DNA of 40,498 bases from positions 1 through 40,498 of the forward strand of contig CAYYNP010000053.1 of assembly GCA_964472545.1 (NCBI GenBank). The letters are read 5' to 3'. Numbering within the stretch: position 1 is the first letter of the stretch; every line of letters starts with the position of its first letter. Below the pieces are notes generated by a model. That model worked only from the letters and a program-made list of their open reading frames with translations, ran no database searches and had not been told where the DNA came from. Below are positions 26,234 to 36,821 of this stretch, piece by piece. This stretch comes from CAYYNP01 sp964472545. GTDB taxonomy: Bacteria; Planctomycetota; Planctomycetia; Pirellulales; Thermoguttaceae. A program made the position numbers and the translations under genes.

Positions 26234-27174
26234 GGTCCCTCTCTGCCGGCGGGTTGTCCGTCGGCCATTTGCAGCACGGCCACGACGCCGTAATGGTCGG
26301 AAATCTCGTCGGTAATCGTGCGGTATTCGACGAACTCCAACTGCGGCGACGCCAAGATCCAGTCCAGACGTTTGCCGGTCTTGGGGAAAGTCACCATGCC
26401 GTCGGCCGCCGGCTCGTATGCCACGAGATCCAGTTCCTCGGCCAACGCCCGCAACGACTCGTCTTTCCCTTCCCATTGGCAGTTGAAGTCGCCCATCACG
26501 ATCAACGGGTTCTCCCGGCCGGACAACTCCTCGATCATCCGCCGGATTTGCTTGCTGCGTACTCCCTTGCGGGCGAAATCGAGATGCACGGAAACGACGT
26601 CGATGTGGCGGTCCGGCTTGCCCGGCCGGGCAACCGACGCCACCACAAAACCCTTGGAAAACGTCGGCGGCGACGGGGCAAACGTGACCGAGCGGCTATC
26701 GGCCAGCGGCAACCGTGATAGCAACGCCGTGCCGTACGACAGCTTCAGCCCCTTGACGTGCTCGCCGCGGCAGTGGTTGCCAAAACCGGCCCGATCGGCC
26801 AGGTGTTCCACGTGATTGAATCCGCCGCTCCAGCCCGAGGGCCCGTCGGCCTCCTGCAACGCCACCACGTCCGGCGCTTCTCGTGTCAACACGTCGGCGA
26901 TTTCGTCGAGATGCGATTCGATGGTCGCGCGTTTCTGCAGCGCCTGATGAAATCCGCGCTGACGGCCGTGGGCTACGTTGAGCGTCATGACCGTGAGCGT
27001 GTCGCCATCGGAGAGCGCATTTTGGGGCTTCTTTCCCGCTGTCATCGATCCCGTTCCAGCCAAGGCGGCTCCGCTGGTGCCGTGTGTACGCAACGGGATC
27101 GCGATCGCGGCCGTCAGCGTCAAACCGGCCACAATCGCCGCCGCCGTGAGCAGTCTCTTTGTGCGTTTCTTCAT
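26230..27174 (-). CDS. secreted endonuclease/exonuclease/phosphatase (EEP) family hydrolase
   Basis: 314 residues. The N-terminus has KKR then a hydrophobic stretch (LLTAAAIVAGLTLTAAIAI), so it is exported or membrane-anchored. The EEP metal-dependent hydrolase core is complete: TLNVAHG (Asn66), ALQEAD (Glu108), VSVHLDF (His197), VMGDFNCQW (Asp229, Asn231), KRLDWIL (Asp271) and ISDHYGV (Asp293-His294). Such proteins cleave phosphodiesters in nucleic acids, lipids or sugars; the sequence does not say which. Its place between hom (31-base gap) and the ApgM-like gene (4-base overlap) is unexpected for amino-acid synthesis. Either it is an accidental passenger or it has a linked role not yet seen. 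Confidence 0.85.
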   Translation of the reverse strand: MKKRTKRLLTAAAIVAGLTLTAAIAIPLRTHGTSGAALAGTGSMTAGKKPQNALSDGDTLTVMTLNVAHGRQRGFHQALQKRATIESHLDEIADVLTREAPDVVALQEADGPSGWSGGFNHVEHLADRAGFGNHCRGEHVKGLKLSYGTALLSRLPLADSRSVTFAPSPPTFSKGFVVASVARPGKPDRHIDVVSVHLDFARKGVRSKQIRRMIEELSGRENPLIVMGDFNCQWEGKDESLRALAEELDLVAYEPAADGMVTFPKTGKRLDWILASPQLEFVEYRTITDEISDHYGVVAVLQMADGQPAGREGP

Positions 27175-27205
27175 AACGACCGTCCTTGCCGCCCGCCGCG
27201 GCGGC

Positions 27206-28522
27206 CTAATCGCGCACCCTCATCCGGATAATGCCCCCGTGGACGAAGGCGGACTGGCCGATCGTTTGTAACGCCTCGCTGAGCGCCCCAGCCGGAGCTA
27301 TGTGGGTCATGATCACCAGCGGCACCACGCCATCGGTATCCGGGCCGTCGGTGTCCGGCTCGGCCTCGTGCTGGATCACCGAGGCGATCGAAATCTCGTG
27401 TTGGCCGAGAATTCCGGCGATTTCCGCCAGCGTGCCGGGCTGGTCGTCGACGTTGAACCGCAAGTAGTATCGGCCGGGCACTTTGGCCGGATCGCGGACG
27501 GTTACCGGTGCCTCGCGGTTTTCGGACCACAACTCCAACGTGCGGAAGGTGATTGCCGCACGGCCGACGACGGTGTCGATCAGGTCGGAGACCACGGCCG
27601 AGGCGGTCGGATTCTGGCCGGCGCCCAGGCCGTGGAAGAAGACCTTGCCCACCGGATCGCCTACCACGCGGATGGCGTTGTATGCCCCACGGACCTCGGC
27701 CAGCGGCTCGCCTTGGCGTACCAGCGTGGGGGAGACGTGCAGTTCGAGCCCTTCCGGCACCAGCGTGGCCATCGCCAGCAGCTTGACGTTGTAGCCGAGT
27801 TCCTTGGCATAGCGCATATCGGCCAAATCGACCGTGTCGATGCCCGTGCGGGGGATTTCGTGCCAGTTGACCCTCGCACCAAACGCCAAATGGGCGAGAA
27901 TCGCCAGCTTCTGAGCGGCGTCGCTGCCGTCGACGTCCATCGTCGGATCGGCTTCCGCGTACCCCCGGCGTTGGGCCTCGGCCACGGTGGCGGCGTAGTC
28001 GGAGCCCTTCTGGTCCATCTCGGTGAGGATGAAGTTGCTCGTACCGTTGAGGATCGCGTGCATCCGATGAATCTGGTTGGCCGTAAGACACTCGCTGATC
28101 GCCGCGATGATCGGGATTCCGCCCGCCACCGAAGCCTCGAAGGCGATCGAACGGCCCAACGCACGAGCCCGGTCGAACAGCTCCGGGCCGTGTTCGGCCA
28201 GCAGGGCCTTGTTGGCCGAGATGACGTCCTTGCCGCTTTCGAGCAGCTTCAGCATGATCGATCGGGCGGGCTCTACCCCACCGATAAGCTGGGCGACTGT
28301 CGTGATCTTGGGGTCGTCGATCACCGCCGACAGATCGTCCGTCAGCAGCCCCGGCGGCACGTCCACGCCACGCTTCGTGGTGGTGTCAACATCCACTATG
28401 CGAACCAGTTCGACCGGCCTTCCCGCGTGCCGGGCGATTCGCTCGTTGTTTTCCAGCAACAGCCGGGCGACGCCGGTTCCGATGGTCCCGAATCCGACAA
28501 TGGCGACCTTGGCAGTTTCCAT
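27206..28522 (-). CDS. hom: homoserine dehydrogenase
   Basis: 438 residues from the ATG at 28522; the longer frame upstream crosses the promoter. Reduces aspartate semialdehyde to homoserine with NAD(P)H. The Rossmann motif is VGFGTIGTGVARLL; then GVEPARSIMLKLLESGKDVISANKALLA, the substrate region NGTSNFILTEM and GYAEADPTMDVDGSDAAQKL, and the catalytic helix RYAKELGYNVKLLA. Residues ~355-438 form a C-terminal ACT domain (YYLRFNVDDQPGTLAEIAGIL), the usual threonine feedback site. It is the first gene of the block that continues with the EEP gene, the ApgM-like gene and lysC. A strong promoter with a palindrome lies just upstream. Confidence 0.95.
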   Translation of the reverse strand: METAKVAIVGFGTIGTGVARLLLENNERIARHAGRPVELVRIVDVDTTTKRGVDVPPGLLTDDLSAVIDDPKITTVAQLIGGVEPARSIMLKLLESGKDVISANKALLAEHGPELFDRARALGRSIAFEASVAGGIPIIAAISECLTANQIHRMHAILNGTSNFILTEMDQKGSDYAATVAEAQRRGYAEADPTMDVDGSDAAQKLAILAHLAFGARVNWHEIPRTGIDTVDLADMRYAKELGYNVKLLAMATLVPEGLELHVSPTLVRQGEPLAEVRGAYNAIRVVGDPVGKVFFHGLGAGQNPTASAVVSDLIDTVVGRAAITFRTLELWSENREAPVTVRDPAKVPGRYYLRFNVDDQPGTLAEIAGILGQHEISIASVIQHEAEPDTDGPDTDGVVPLVIMTHIAPAGALSEALQTIGQSAFVHGGIIRMRVRD

Positions 28523-28564
28523 AGCGACCCTAGTTTTCCACAATCGATGCCGATAGAATCCCCT

Positions 28565-28594
28565 ATCGTAGGGTAGGTTACCGCACGGCGTCAA
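28565..28594 (-). promoter_or_regulatory. sigma70-type promoter of hom
   Basis: On the minus strand TTGACG (28589-28594) and TACGAT (28565-28570) are separated by 18 bases and lie 43-72 bases before the hom start. This is the best-matched promoter pair seen in the window. Confidence 0.6.
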
Positions 28595-28607
28595 GTTGCC
28601 GTGCGGT
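28580..28607. promoter_or_regulatory. 10-bp palindrome overlapping the hom -35 box
   Basis: accgcacggc (28580-28589) and gccgtgcggt (28598-28607) are a perfect inverted repeat with an 8-base centre (gtcaagtt) that contains most of the -35 box. A repressor bound here would cover the -35 region of hom; the site also lies 43 bases before the M42 gene. Confidence 0.55.
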
Positions 28608-28650
28608 CCTGCCCCGGCCAACTCCATCCCCAGCCTTCAGAGGATAGCCC

Positions 28651-29709
28651 GTGGAATCGACCGCCCTGTCGTTCTTCAAGACCGCGTTGGAAACCCCCAG
28701 CCCGTCGGGTTATGAGGGGCCCTTGCAGCAGATCGTTCGCGACTACGCCGCCGACTTCGCCGATCAGATTTCGACCGACGTACACGGCAACGTGATCCTG
28801 GCCCGCAATCCGGATGCTCCGTTGCGGCTGATGTTGGCCGGCCACTGCGACCAGATCGGGCTGATCGTGCAGCACATCGACGACGAGGGCTTCCTCTACG
28901 TCAAGCCGATCGGCGGCTGGGACCCGCAGCAGTTGATCGGCCAGCGGATGACCGTCTGGACCGACGACGGGCCGGTCTTCGGCGTGATCGCCAAGAAGCC
29001 GATCCACCTGATGACCGACGAAGACCGCAAGAAGGTGCCAAAGATCAGGGACCTTTGGCTCGACATTGGGGCGGCCGACAAGGAAGAAGCCGAAGGGATG
29101 GTCCGCGTGGGTGATGCGGTGACCGTGGAACTCGGTTTCAACCAGATGCCCAACGAGCGGGCCGTCTCGCCGGCGATGGACGACAAGGCGGGAATGTGGG
29201 TGGTGGTTGAAGCGCTGCGACGCTTGGATACGGCGAAACTCAACTGTGCCGTTTACGCCGTCTCGACCGTGCAGGAAGAGGTCGGGCTGCGCGGCGCCCG
29301 AACGAGTTCCTTCGGCATCGATCCCCACGTGGGCGTGGCGGTCGACGTCACCTTTTCGACCGACTGCCCCACCGTCGAAAAGAAAGAGGAAGGCGACATC
29401 AAGCTCGGCTCCGGCCCGGTCGTCTATCGCGGGCCGAACATGAATCCCAAGGTCGTTCGCCGCTTGATCGACGCGGCCGACACCAACGAGATCCCCTATC
29501 AACTCGCCGCCGAAGGCCGCGCCACCGGCACCGACGCCAATGCCATCCAGATCAACCGCTCCGGCGTTGCCGCCGGTTTGGTCAGCATCCCCAACCGCTA
29601 CATGCACAGCCCGGTGGAGATGGTCTCGCTGGACGATCTCGATAAGGCTGCCGATTTGCTGGCGCGGTTTGCGGAGGCGCTGCCGGCGGATGCGGAGTTC
29701 ATCCCGTAG
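28651..29709 (+). CDS. M42 family metallopeptidase (glutamyl/deblocking aminopeptidase type)
   Basis: 352 residues from a GTG at 28651. Removes N-terminal residues from peptides; M42 enzymes form dodecameric tetrahedral shells in the cytoplasm. The two-metal site is complete: LAGHCDQIG (His65, Asp67), PAMDDKAG (Asp177), TVQEEVG (Glu209 catalytic base, Glu210 ligand), VAVDVTF (Asp232) and RYMHSPVE (His319). The PA/beta-barrel insert with GVIAKKPIHL is present. Length is typical. It is divergent from hom, sharing the 128-base control region, and converges with the M2/M3-like gene. The TAG stop (29707-29709) is part of a family D repeat. Confidence 0.92.
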   Translation: MESTALSFFKTALETPSPSGYEGPLQQIVRDYAADFADQISTDVHGNVILARNPDAPLRLMLAGHCDQIGLIVQHIDDEGFLYVKPIGGWDPQQLIGQRMTVWTDDGPVFGVIAKKPIHLMTDEDRKKVPKIRDLWLDIGAADKEEAEGMVRVGDAVTVELGFNQMPNERAVSPAMDDKAGMWVVVEALRRLDTAKLNCAVYAVSTVQEEVGLRGARTSSFGIDPHVGVAVDVTFSTDCPTVEKKEEGDIKLGSGPVVYRGPNMNPKVVRRLIDAADTNEIPYQLAAEGRATGTDANAIQINRSGVAAGLVSIPNRYMHSPVEMVSLDDLDKAADLLARFAEALPADAEFIP

Positions 29710-29760
29710 GGTGCGTGCAACGCACAACAAGACTGGTTCCCAAACTCCAGTTTGGGAACC
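29706..29760. repeat. family D and family C repeats between convergent genes
   Basis: gtagggtgcgtgcaacgcac (29706-29725) starts at the last base before the TAG stop of the M42 gene and so supplies its stop codon. It is followed by a family C stem: ggttcccaaact (29735-29746) and agtttgggaacc (29749-29760), 12 bp perfect with a 2-base centre. Confidence 0.8.
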
Positions 29761-29786
29761 AGAGACACGGCGAAGAGGAATGAGGG

Positions 29787-31505
29787 CTACCGAATCTCCT
29801 CGGCGTAGTACTTCACCGTAAACTCCTCGCCGGTGACATCCTGGACAAACTCCGGCCACGGTTTCGCCTTGCCCGGCTTGAAAACCTTCTCCTTCAGGAA
29901 CGTGCCGAACTGCTTGCGGCCGTTGAAGCTGAGCGTGGCGGTCGGGCCGTCATGGCCGGCCAAATCGGCCAGACTATGTCGCATCTGGGCGGCGAATAGC
30001 TCGCCGAGCATGTAGTTGTGGTAGTAGACCGGCGCGATCGTGAAGTGCGGCTTGGCGGCCCAGTCGGCGGCGTCGCGATCGGCCGGGCGCGTGAGCATTT
30101 GGTAGCGCTCTACGTGGTCCCACCAGAGTGCGTTCAGATCGCGCGTGGGGTCTTCGTACAACGCCTTCTCGAAGTTCAACATCACCATCGTCCAGCGGGC
30201 GAAGATCAACTGCTCGCGGCGGCGCTGTTCGAGCACGGCCTGCTGTACCGCCTTGACACGTTCCTCGTCCGCGTCGGCATAGCCGATCAGCCACGTGGGG
30301 TTCTGCGCCAACGCGCCAAAGAGCATCGCCACGCCCTCGGTGGCGAAAATATGGCCCGGCCCACGCAGGTTGTACGGCAGCGAACGGTCGATCCAAACGT
30401 CGTAAACGGCGTGGCCCTGCTCGTGCAACATGGTGTCCATCCAGTTGGCCGTCGGCTTCAGATTGCAGAGCGTGCGGACGTCGTCGCCGCGATCGATGCT
30501 GATGCAAAAGGCGTGCTGGCTTTTGCCCTCGCGCTCGTAGAGGTCGCTGCGGGCGAGGATCTCGTCGATCGGCAGCCCGACGTCGGCGAAGAACTCGCGG
30601 GCCAGTTCGGTGATGTCCTCCTTTTTCTTGTCCTTGTAGAACTCGTCAAGGTCGATGGCCTCCGACGGCGGCGCGGCCTGGAAGAACGGGTTGTCGTAGT
30701 GCCAGGGCCGCATCGCTTCCGGCTTGATGCCGAAGCGCCGGGCCAGTTCGCCGTCGAGGGTCTGCTTCATCTTGCGAAACGGCTCGTCGGTCACCTTCTC
30801 CAACTCGGCGAAGATCGCCAGCAACCGTTCGGGCTCGTGTTCCTGCAGGCGGATCTTCATCTCCCAGAAGTTGGCGTAGCCGAGTTCGGCGGCGGCCTTG
30901 TTGCGGAGCTTTGCCAACTCGACCAGTTTCGGCCCGACCTGATCGCCAACCTGCTTCAGTGCGGCCCACATGGCCTCGCGGCGCTCGCTGTCGGTCTCCT
31001 TGGCCAGCATCTCCAGCAGGTCGTTGTTGGTGTACTCCTTGCCGCCGAGTTTCGCGCGATAGGTGTTGAACGTCATCGCGATCTCGGTCGACCGTTTGAC
31101 CAACTCCTCCTGCATGGCAGGCGGCAGTTGGTTCGACTCGAAGCCGAGCTTGGCAATCTGCAACGCGCGGGCGTCCAGCGCGTCGAGCTTGTCGCTAGCG
31201 TCTAGCAGCCTGCCAATGGTCTTGTAGTTCCGCGCGTTGCTGTGGAGTTTCTTCAAGGCCAACTGGGCTTCGGCACTGGCGTCGAAATCCGCTTTCTCGC
31301 CCGTGTTCTCCGACTTCCACTCGGCCAAGGCGGCCGTCTTCTCGAGCTTGGCCAGTTCGTCGTAGTAGCGGGCGAGAAACCGCTTGGCCTTCGTGCGGAC
31401 GTCGACCTTCCGCTTCCCGGCCGAATCGTCGTCGGCCGCCCAGCCCCCGCTACGGACAACGGCCACCAATACCAAAACCAAGGCGAATAGGGCAATGTGC
31501 TTCAC
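29787..31505 (-). CDS. exported M2/M3-like zinc metallopeptidase
   Basis: 572 residues from a GTG at 31505 with AAGGAG 7 bases upstream. The signal peptide is clear (HIALFALVLVLVAVVRSGGWA). The mostly helical body carries the gluzincin motif LHEQGHAVYD (His361, Glu362, His365) and a third ligand Glu390 in FATEGVAML, 25 residues after the second His. ACE-type (M2) enzymes use 24 and thimet-type (M3) use 25, so the family is best called M2/M3-like. It would act as a dipeptidase or oligopeptidase in the periplasm. It has no operon partner and converges with the M42 gene. Confidence 0.8.
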   Translation of the reverse strand: MKHIALFALVLVLVAVVRSGGWAADDDSAGKRKVDVRTKAKRFLARYYDELAKLEKTAALAEWKSENTGEKADFDASAEAQLALKKLHSNARNYKTIGRLLDASDKLDALDARALQIAKLGFESNQLPPAMQEELVKRSTEIAMTFNTYRAKLGGKEYTNNDLLEMLAKETDSERREAMWAALKQVGDQVGPKLVELAKLRNKAAAELGYANFWEMKIRLQEHEPERLLAIFAELEKVTDEPFRKMKQTLDGELARRFGIKPEAMRPWHYDNPFFQAAPPSEAIDLDEFYKDKKKEDITELAREFFADVGLPIDEILARSDLYEREGKSQHAFCISIDRGDDVRTLCNLKPTANWMDTMLHEQGHAVYDVWIDRSLPYNLRGPGHIFATEGVAMLFGALAQNPTWLIGYADADEERVKAVQQAVLEQRRREQLIFARWTMVMLNFEKALYEDPTRDLNALWWDHVERYQMLTRPADRDAADWAAKPHFTIAPVYYHNYMLGELFAAQMRHSLADLAGHDGPTATLSFNGRKQFGTFLKEKVFKPGKAKPWPEFVQDVTGEEFTVKYYAEEIR

Positions 31506-31950
31506 GGCTTGTCTCCTTCGAGGGTCTTAGTTCGGCTGATACCCGGGCTCCTTGCGCGGATGGTGCGGGCGGGGGAGGTTCGGGAGTTCACCTCATCCAC
31601 TTCAGAGAACACAGGCTACCCGGATAGTGCAGCAAGGGGAAGGACCGCCGGAGCCGATGCGACTGCCAATATGGCAGGGTGCCGTCTCGCCGGTTTCTTG
31701 CCGTGTCAAAATGGCAGGCCCGTGGGGAGGTTTGAGGCCTGCCCGACACACGGGCGTCTATGAGGTGTTCGTAACATTTTGGGCGACAACGACTTGAGAG
31801 CACGAGGCCGCTTCCGTATCCCAAACGGCACAGGCTTTGCTACCTCTTCGCCATCGGACTTGCTGTGCCAATTGCCGCGTGGCATCCGGCCGTATCCCCC
31901 GTGATCGGCAAGGCACCGCCCGTCAAAAGTACCGGAGAAAGGAGCATCTG
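31506..31950. other. regulatory region upstream of dnaK, no gene seen
   Basis: 445 bases between the divergent metallopeptidase gene and dnaK. No CIRCE element is present. Two TGYCA-N3-TGGCA inverted motifs lie at 31664-31676 and 31704-31716. A short stem gcccg/cgggc is at 31741-31755. No coding frame is convincing. Confidence 0.5.
31663..31717. promoter_or_regulatory. pair of inverted motifs upstream of dnaK
   Basis: ctgccaatatggcag (31663-31677) is a 6-bp inverted repeat with a 3-base centre. tgtcaaaatggca (31704-31716) is the same motif with one change. The two are exactly 40 bases apart, near four helical turns, and lie 235-288 bases before dnaK. They could be operators for a regulator of dnaK or of the divergent peptidase gene. 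Confidence 0.45.
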
Positions 31951-33885
31951 ATGGCCGCAGGCGAAAAAATCATCGGAATCGACTTGGGCACCACCAACTC
32001 GGTCGTTGCCGTGATGGAGGGAAAGGAAGCCAAGGTAATCCCTAATTCTGAGGGAAACCGGCTTACCCCGAGCGTGGCTGCGTTCACCGACAAAGACGAG
32101 ACGCTGGTCGGCGAGCCGGCCCGGCGTCAGGCCGTCACCAATCCCAAGCGAACCGTCTATTCGATCAAACGATTCATGGGCCGCCGCCACAACGAGGTGG
32201 CCTCGGAAGAGAAGATGGTCCCCTACGAGATTGTCGGCGGACCGCAAGACTACGTGAAGATCGGCATCGACGGCCGAGAATACACCCCGCCGGAAGTTTC
32301 CGCGATGACGCTGCGGAAGCTGAAGGAATCGGCCGAGGCCTATTTGGGCCACAAGGTCAACAAGGCCGTGATCACCGTGCCGGCCTACTTCAACGACGCG
32401 CAGCGTCAGGCCACCAAGGACGCCGGCCAGATTGCGGGCCTCGAAGTGGCGCGAATCATCAACGAGCCGACCGCCGCCTCGCTGGCATACGGGCTCGACA
32501 AGGAGAAGGCCGAGAAGATCGCCGTGTTCGACTTCGGCGGCGGTACGTTCGACATCTCCGTGTTGGAGGTTGCCGACGGCGTCTTTCGCGTGATCAGCAG
32601 CAACGGCGACGGCCACCTCGGCGGCGACGATCTCGACGAGTGTCTGATCAACCACGTTGCCGACGAGTTCAAGAAAGAACAGGGCATCGATCTGCGGACC
32701 GACACGATGGCCTTGCAGCGGCTGCAAGAGGCTTGCGAAAAGGCCAAGAAGGAACTCAGCACCGCCCAGGCCACCGACATCAATCTGCCGTTCATCACCG
32801 CCGACGCCGCCGGGCCGAAGCACCTGCAAATGAACATCACCCGGGCGAAGTTTGAGCAGTTGGTCGATCATCTGATCGAACGTTGCCGTGGGCCGGTCAA
32901 GCAGGCGCTGGAAGACGCCAAGCTCAAGACGGGCGAGATCGACGAAGTCGTGTTGGTCGGCGGCTCGACGCGCGTGCCGAAGGTGCAGGAGTTGGTCAAG
33001 GAATTGTTCGGCAAAGAGCCTCACAAGGGCGTCAACCCGGACGAGGTCGTGGCCGTGGGAGCGGCGATCCAGGCCGGCGTGTTGGCCGGGGAAGTCAAGG
33101 ACGTGCTGCTGCTGGACGTCACGCCGCTGACGCTCGGCATCGAAACGCTCGGCGGTGTGATGACGCCGCTTGTCGAACGCAACACGACGATCCCCGCCGA
33201 ACGAAAGCAGATCTTCAGTACGGCCGACGACAACCAGACGGCCGTCACGGTGAAGGTCTACCAGGGCGAACGATCGATGGCCGGCGACAACCGGTTGCTC
33301 GACGAGTTTAACCTCGAGGGCATCCCGCCTGCGCCCCGCGGCATGCCCCAGATCGAAGTCAAATTCGACATCGACGCCAACGGCATCCTCAGCGTGTCGG
33401 CCAAGGACCTTGGCACCGGCAAGGAGCACGCGATCCGGATCAAGCAGTCGAGCGGGCTCTCCGACGATGAGATCCAGGGGATGCGAACCGACGCCGATGC
33501 ACATGCCGAAGAGGACCAGAAGAAGCGCGAACTGGCCGAAGCCCGCAACCAGGCCGATTCGATGTGCTTCCAACTCGAGAAGCTGATCAAGGAGCACGAC
33601 GAGAAGCTCTCCGACGCCGACAAGAGCGCGGTCAACCAGGCGATCGAGAAGACGCGCGAAGCCGCCAAGGGCGACGATGCCGCGGCGATCAAGTCGGCGA
33701 TCGACGAACTTGAACAGGCCTCACACGCGTTGAGCAAGAACCTTTACGAGGCGGCCGGTGGGCAAGCCGGTGCCGACGCCGGAGCGGCGGGGCCGGGTTG
33801 TGCCGGCGCGGCCGGTGCGGATGCGGAGGCATCCGGCGGTGCCGACGACGACGCGATCGACGCCGAGTTCGAGGTGAAGGACTGA
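31951..33885 (+). CDS. dnaK: molecular chaperone DnaK (Hsp70)
   Basis: 644 residues from the ATG at 31951 with AAAGGAG 7 bases upstream; longer in-frame starts have no such site. ATP-driven chaperone that binds exposed hydrophobic segments with DnaJ and GrpE. The nucleotide-binding domain has IIGIDLGTTNSVVAV, AVITVPAYFNDAQRQATKDAG, VARIINEPTAASLAYG, FDFGGGTFDISVLE and VVLVGGSTRVPKVQ. The interdomain linker is DVLLLDVTPLTLGIE. The substrate-binding domain follows (QIEVKFDIDANGILSVSAKD), then the lid helices and a Gly/Ala-rich tail ending DAEFEVKD. Length is standard. grpE and dnaJ are not adjacent; clpB follows after 248 bases on the same strand. Confidence 0.97.
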   Translation: MAAGEKIIGIDLGTTNSVVAVMEGKEAKVIPNSEGNRLTPSVAAFTDKDETLVGEPARRQAVTNPKRTVYSIKRFMGRRHNEVASEEKMVPYEIVGGPQDYVKIGIDGREYTPPEVSAMTLRKLKESAEAYLGHKVNKAVITVPAYFNDAQRQATKDAGQIAGLEVARIINEPTAASLAYGLDKEKAEKIAVFDFGGGTFDISVLEVADGVFRVISSNGDGHLGGDDLDECLINHVADEFKKEQGIDLRTDTMALQRLQEACEKAKKELSTAQATDINLPFITADAAGPKHLQMNITRAKFEQLVDHLIERCRGPVKQALEDAKLKTGEIDEVVLVGGSTRVPKVQELVKELFGKEPHKGVNPDEVVAVGAAIQAGVLAGEVKDVLLLDVTPLTLGIETLGGVMTPLVERNTTIPAERKQIFSTADDNQTAVTVKVYQGERSMAGDNRLLDEFNLEGIPPAPRGMPQIEVKFDIDANGILSVSAKDLGTGKEHAIRIKQSSGLSDDEIQGMRTDADAHAEEDQKKRELAEARNQADSMCFQLEKLIKEHDEKLSDADKSAVNQAIEKTREAAKGDDAAAIKSAIDELEQASHALSKNLYEAAGGQAGADAGAAGPGCAGAAGADAEASGGADDDAIDAEFEVKD

Positions 33886-33965
33886 TCGACGTCCGGCGAT
33901 CCGTTCCATAGATCACATTTCCCGGGGCCAAATTCATTGCACGTTGCGCTGAAAGTGCGCGATTC

Positions 33966-34079
33966 GTAGGGTGCGTGAAACGCACCGTCACAAGCCGCCC
34001 GCGCGTGACCGTTTAGCCGCCGTCGGCACGACGGTGTGTTGCCGCTCGATTACGCCGCCGAACCGGCGGCGGCCAAACG
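33966..34079. repeat. family D and family B repeats between dnaK and clpB
   Basis: The family D hairpin has ggtgcgt (33970-33976) and acgcacc (33980-33986) around a 3-base loop. An imperfect family B inverted repeat follows: left arm 34010-34034 (cgtttagccgccgtcggcac...) and right arm 34055-34079 (ccgccgaaccggcggcggcc...). Confidence 0.75.
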
Positions 34080-34133
34080 ACGCGACCGATGCGGATAGTG
34101 GGGCAACTCTGACCAGCAGAGGAGGTATCCATC

Positions 34134-36776
<2,643 letters not shown>

Positions 36777-36821
36777 GCCTGACGGTGGGCTCCAACGATC
36801 TCATCACCCTGCCGGCGACGG

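Noticed and set aside
31506..31950. CIRCE (HrcA) operator upstream of dnaK
   Set aside because: No TTAGCACTC-N9-GAGTGCTAA-like sequence is present on either strand.
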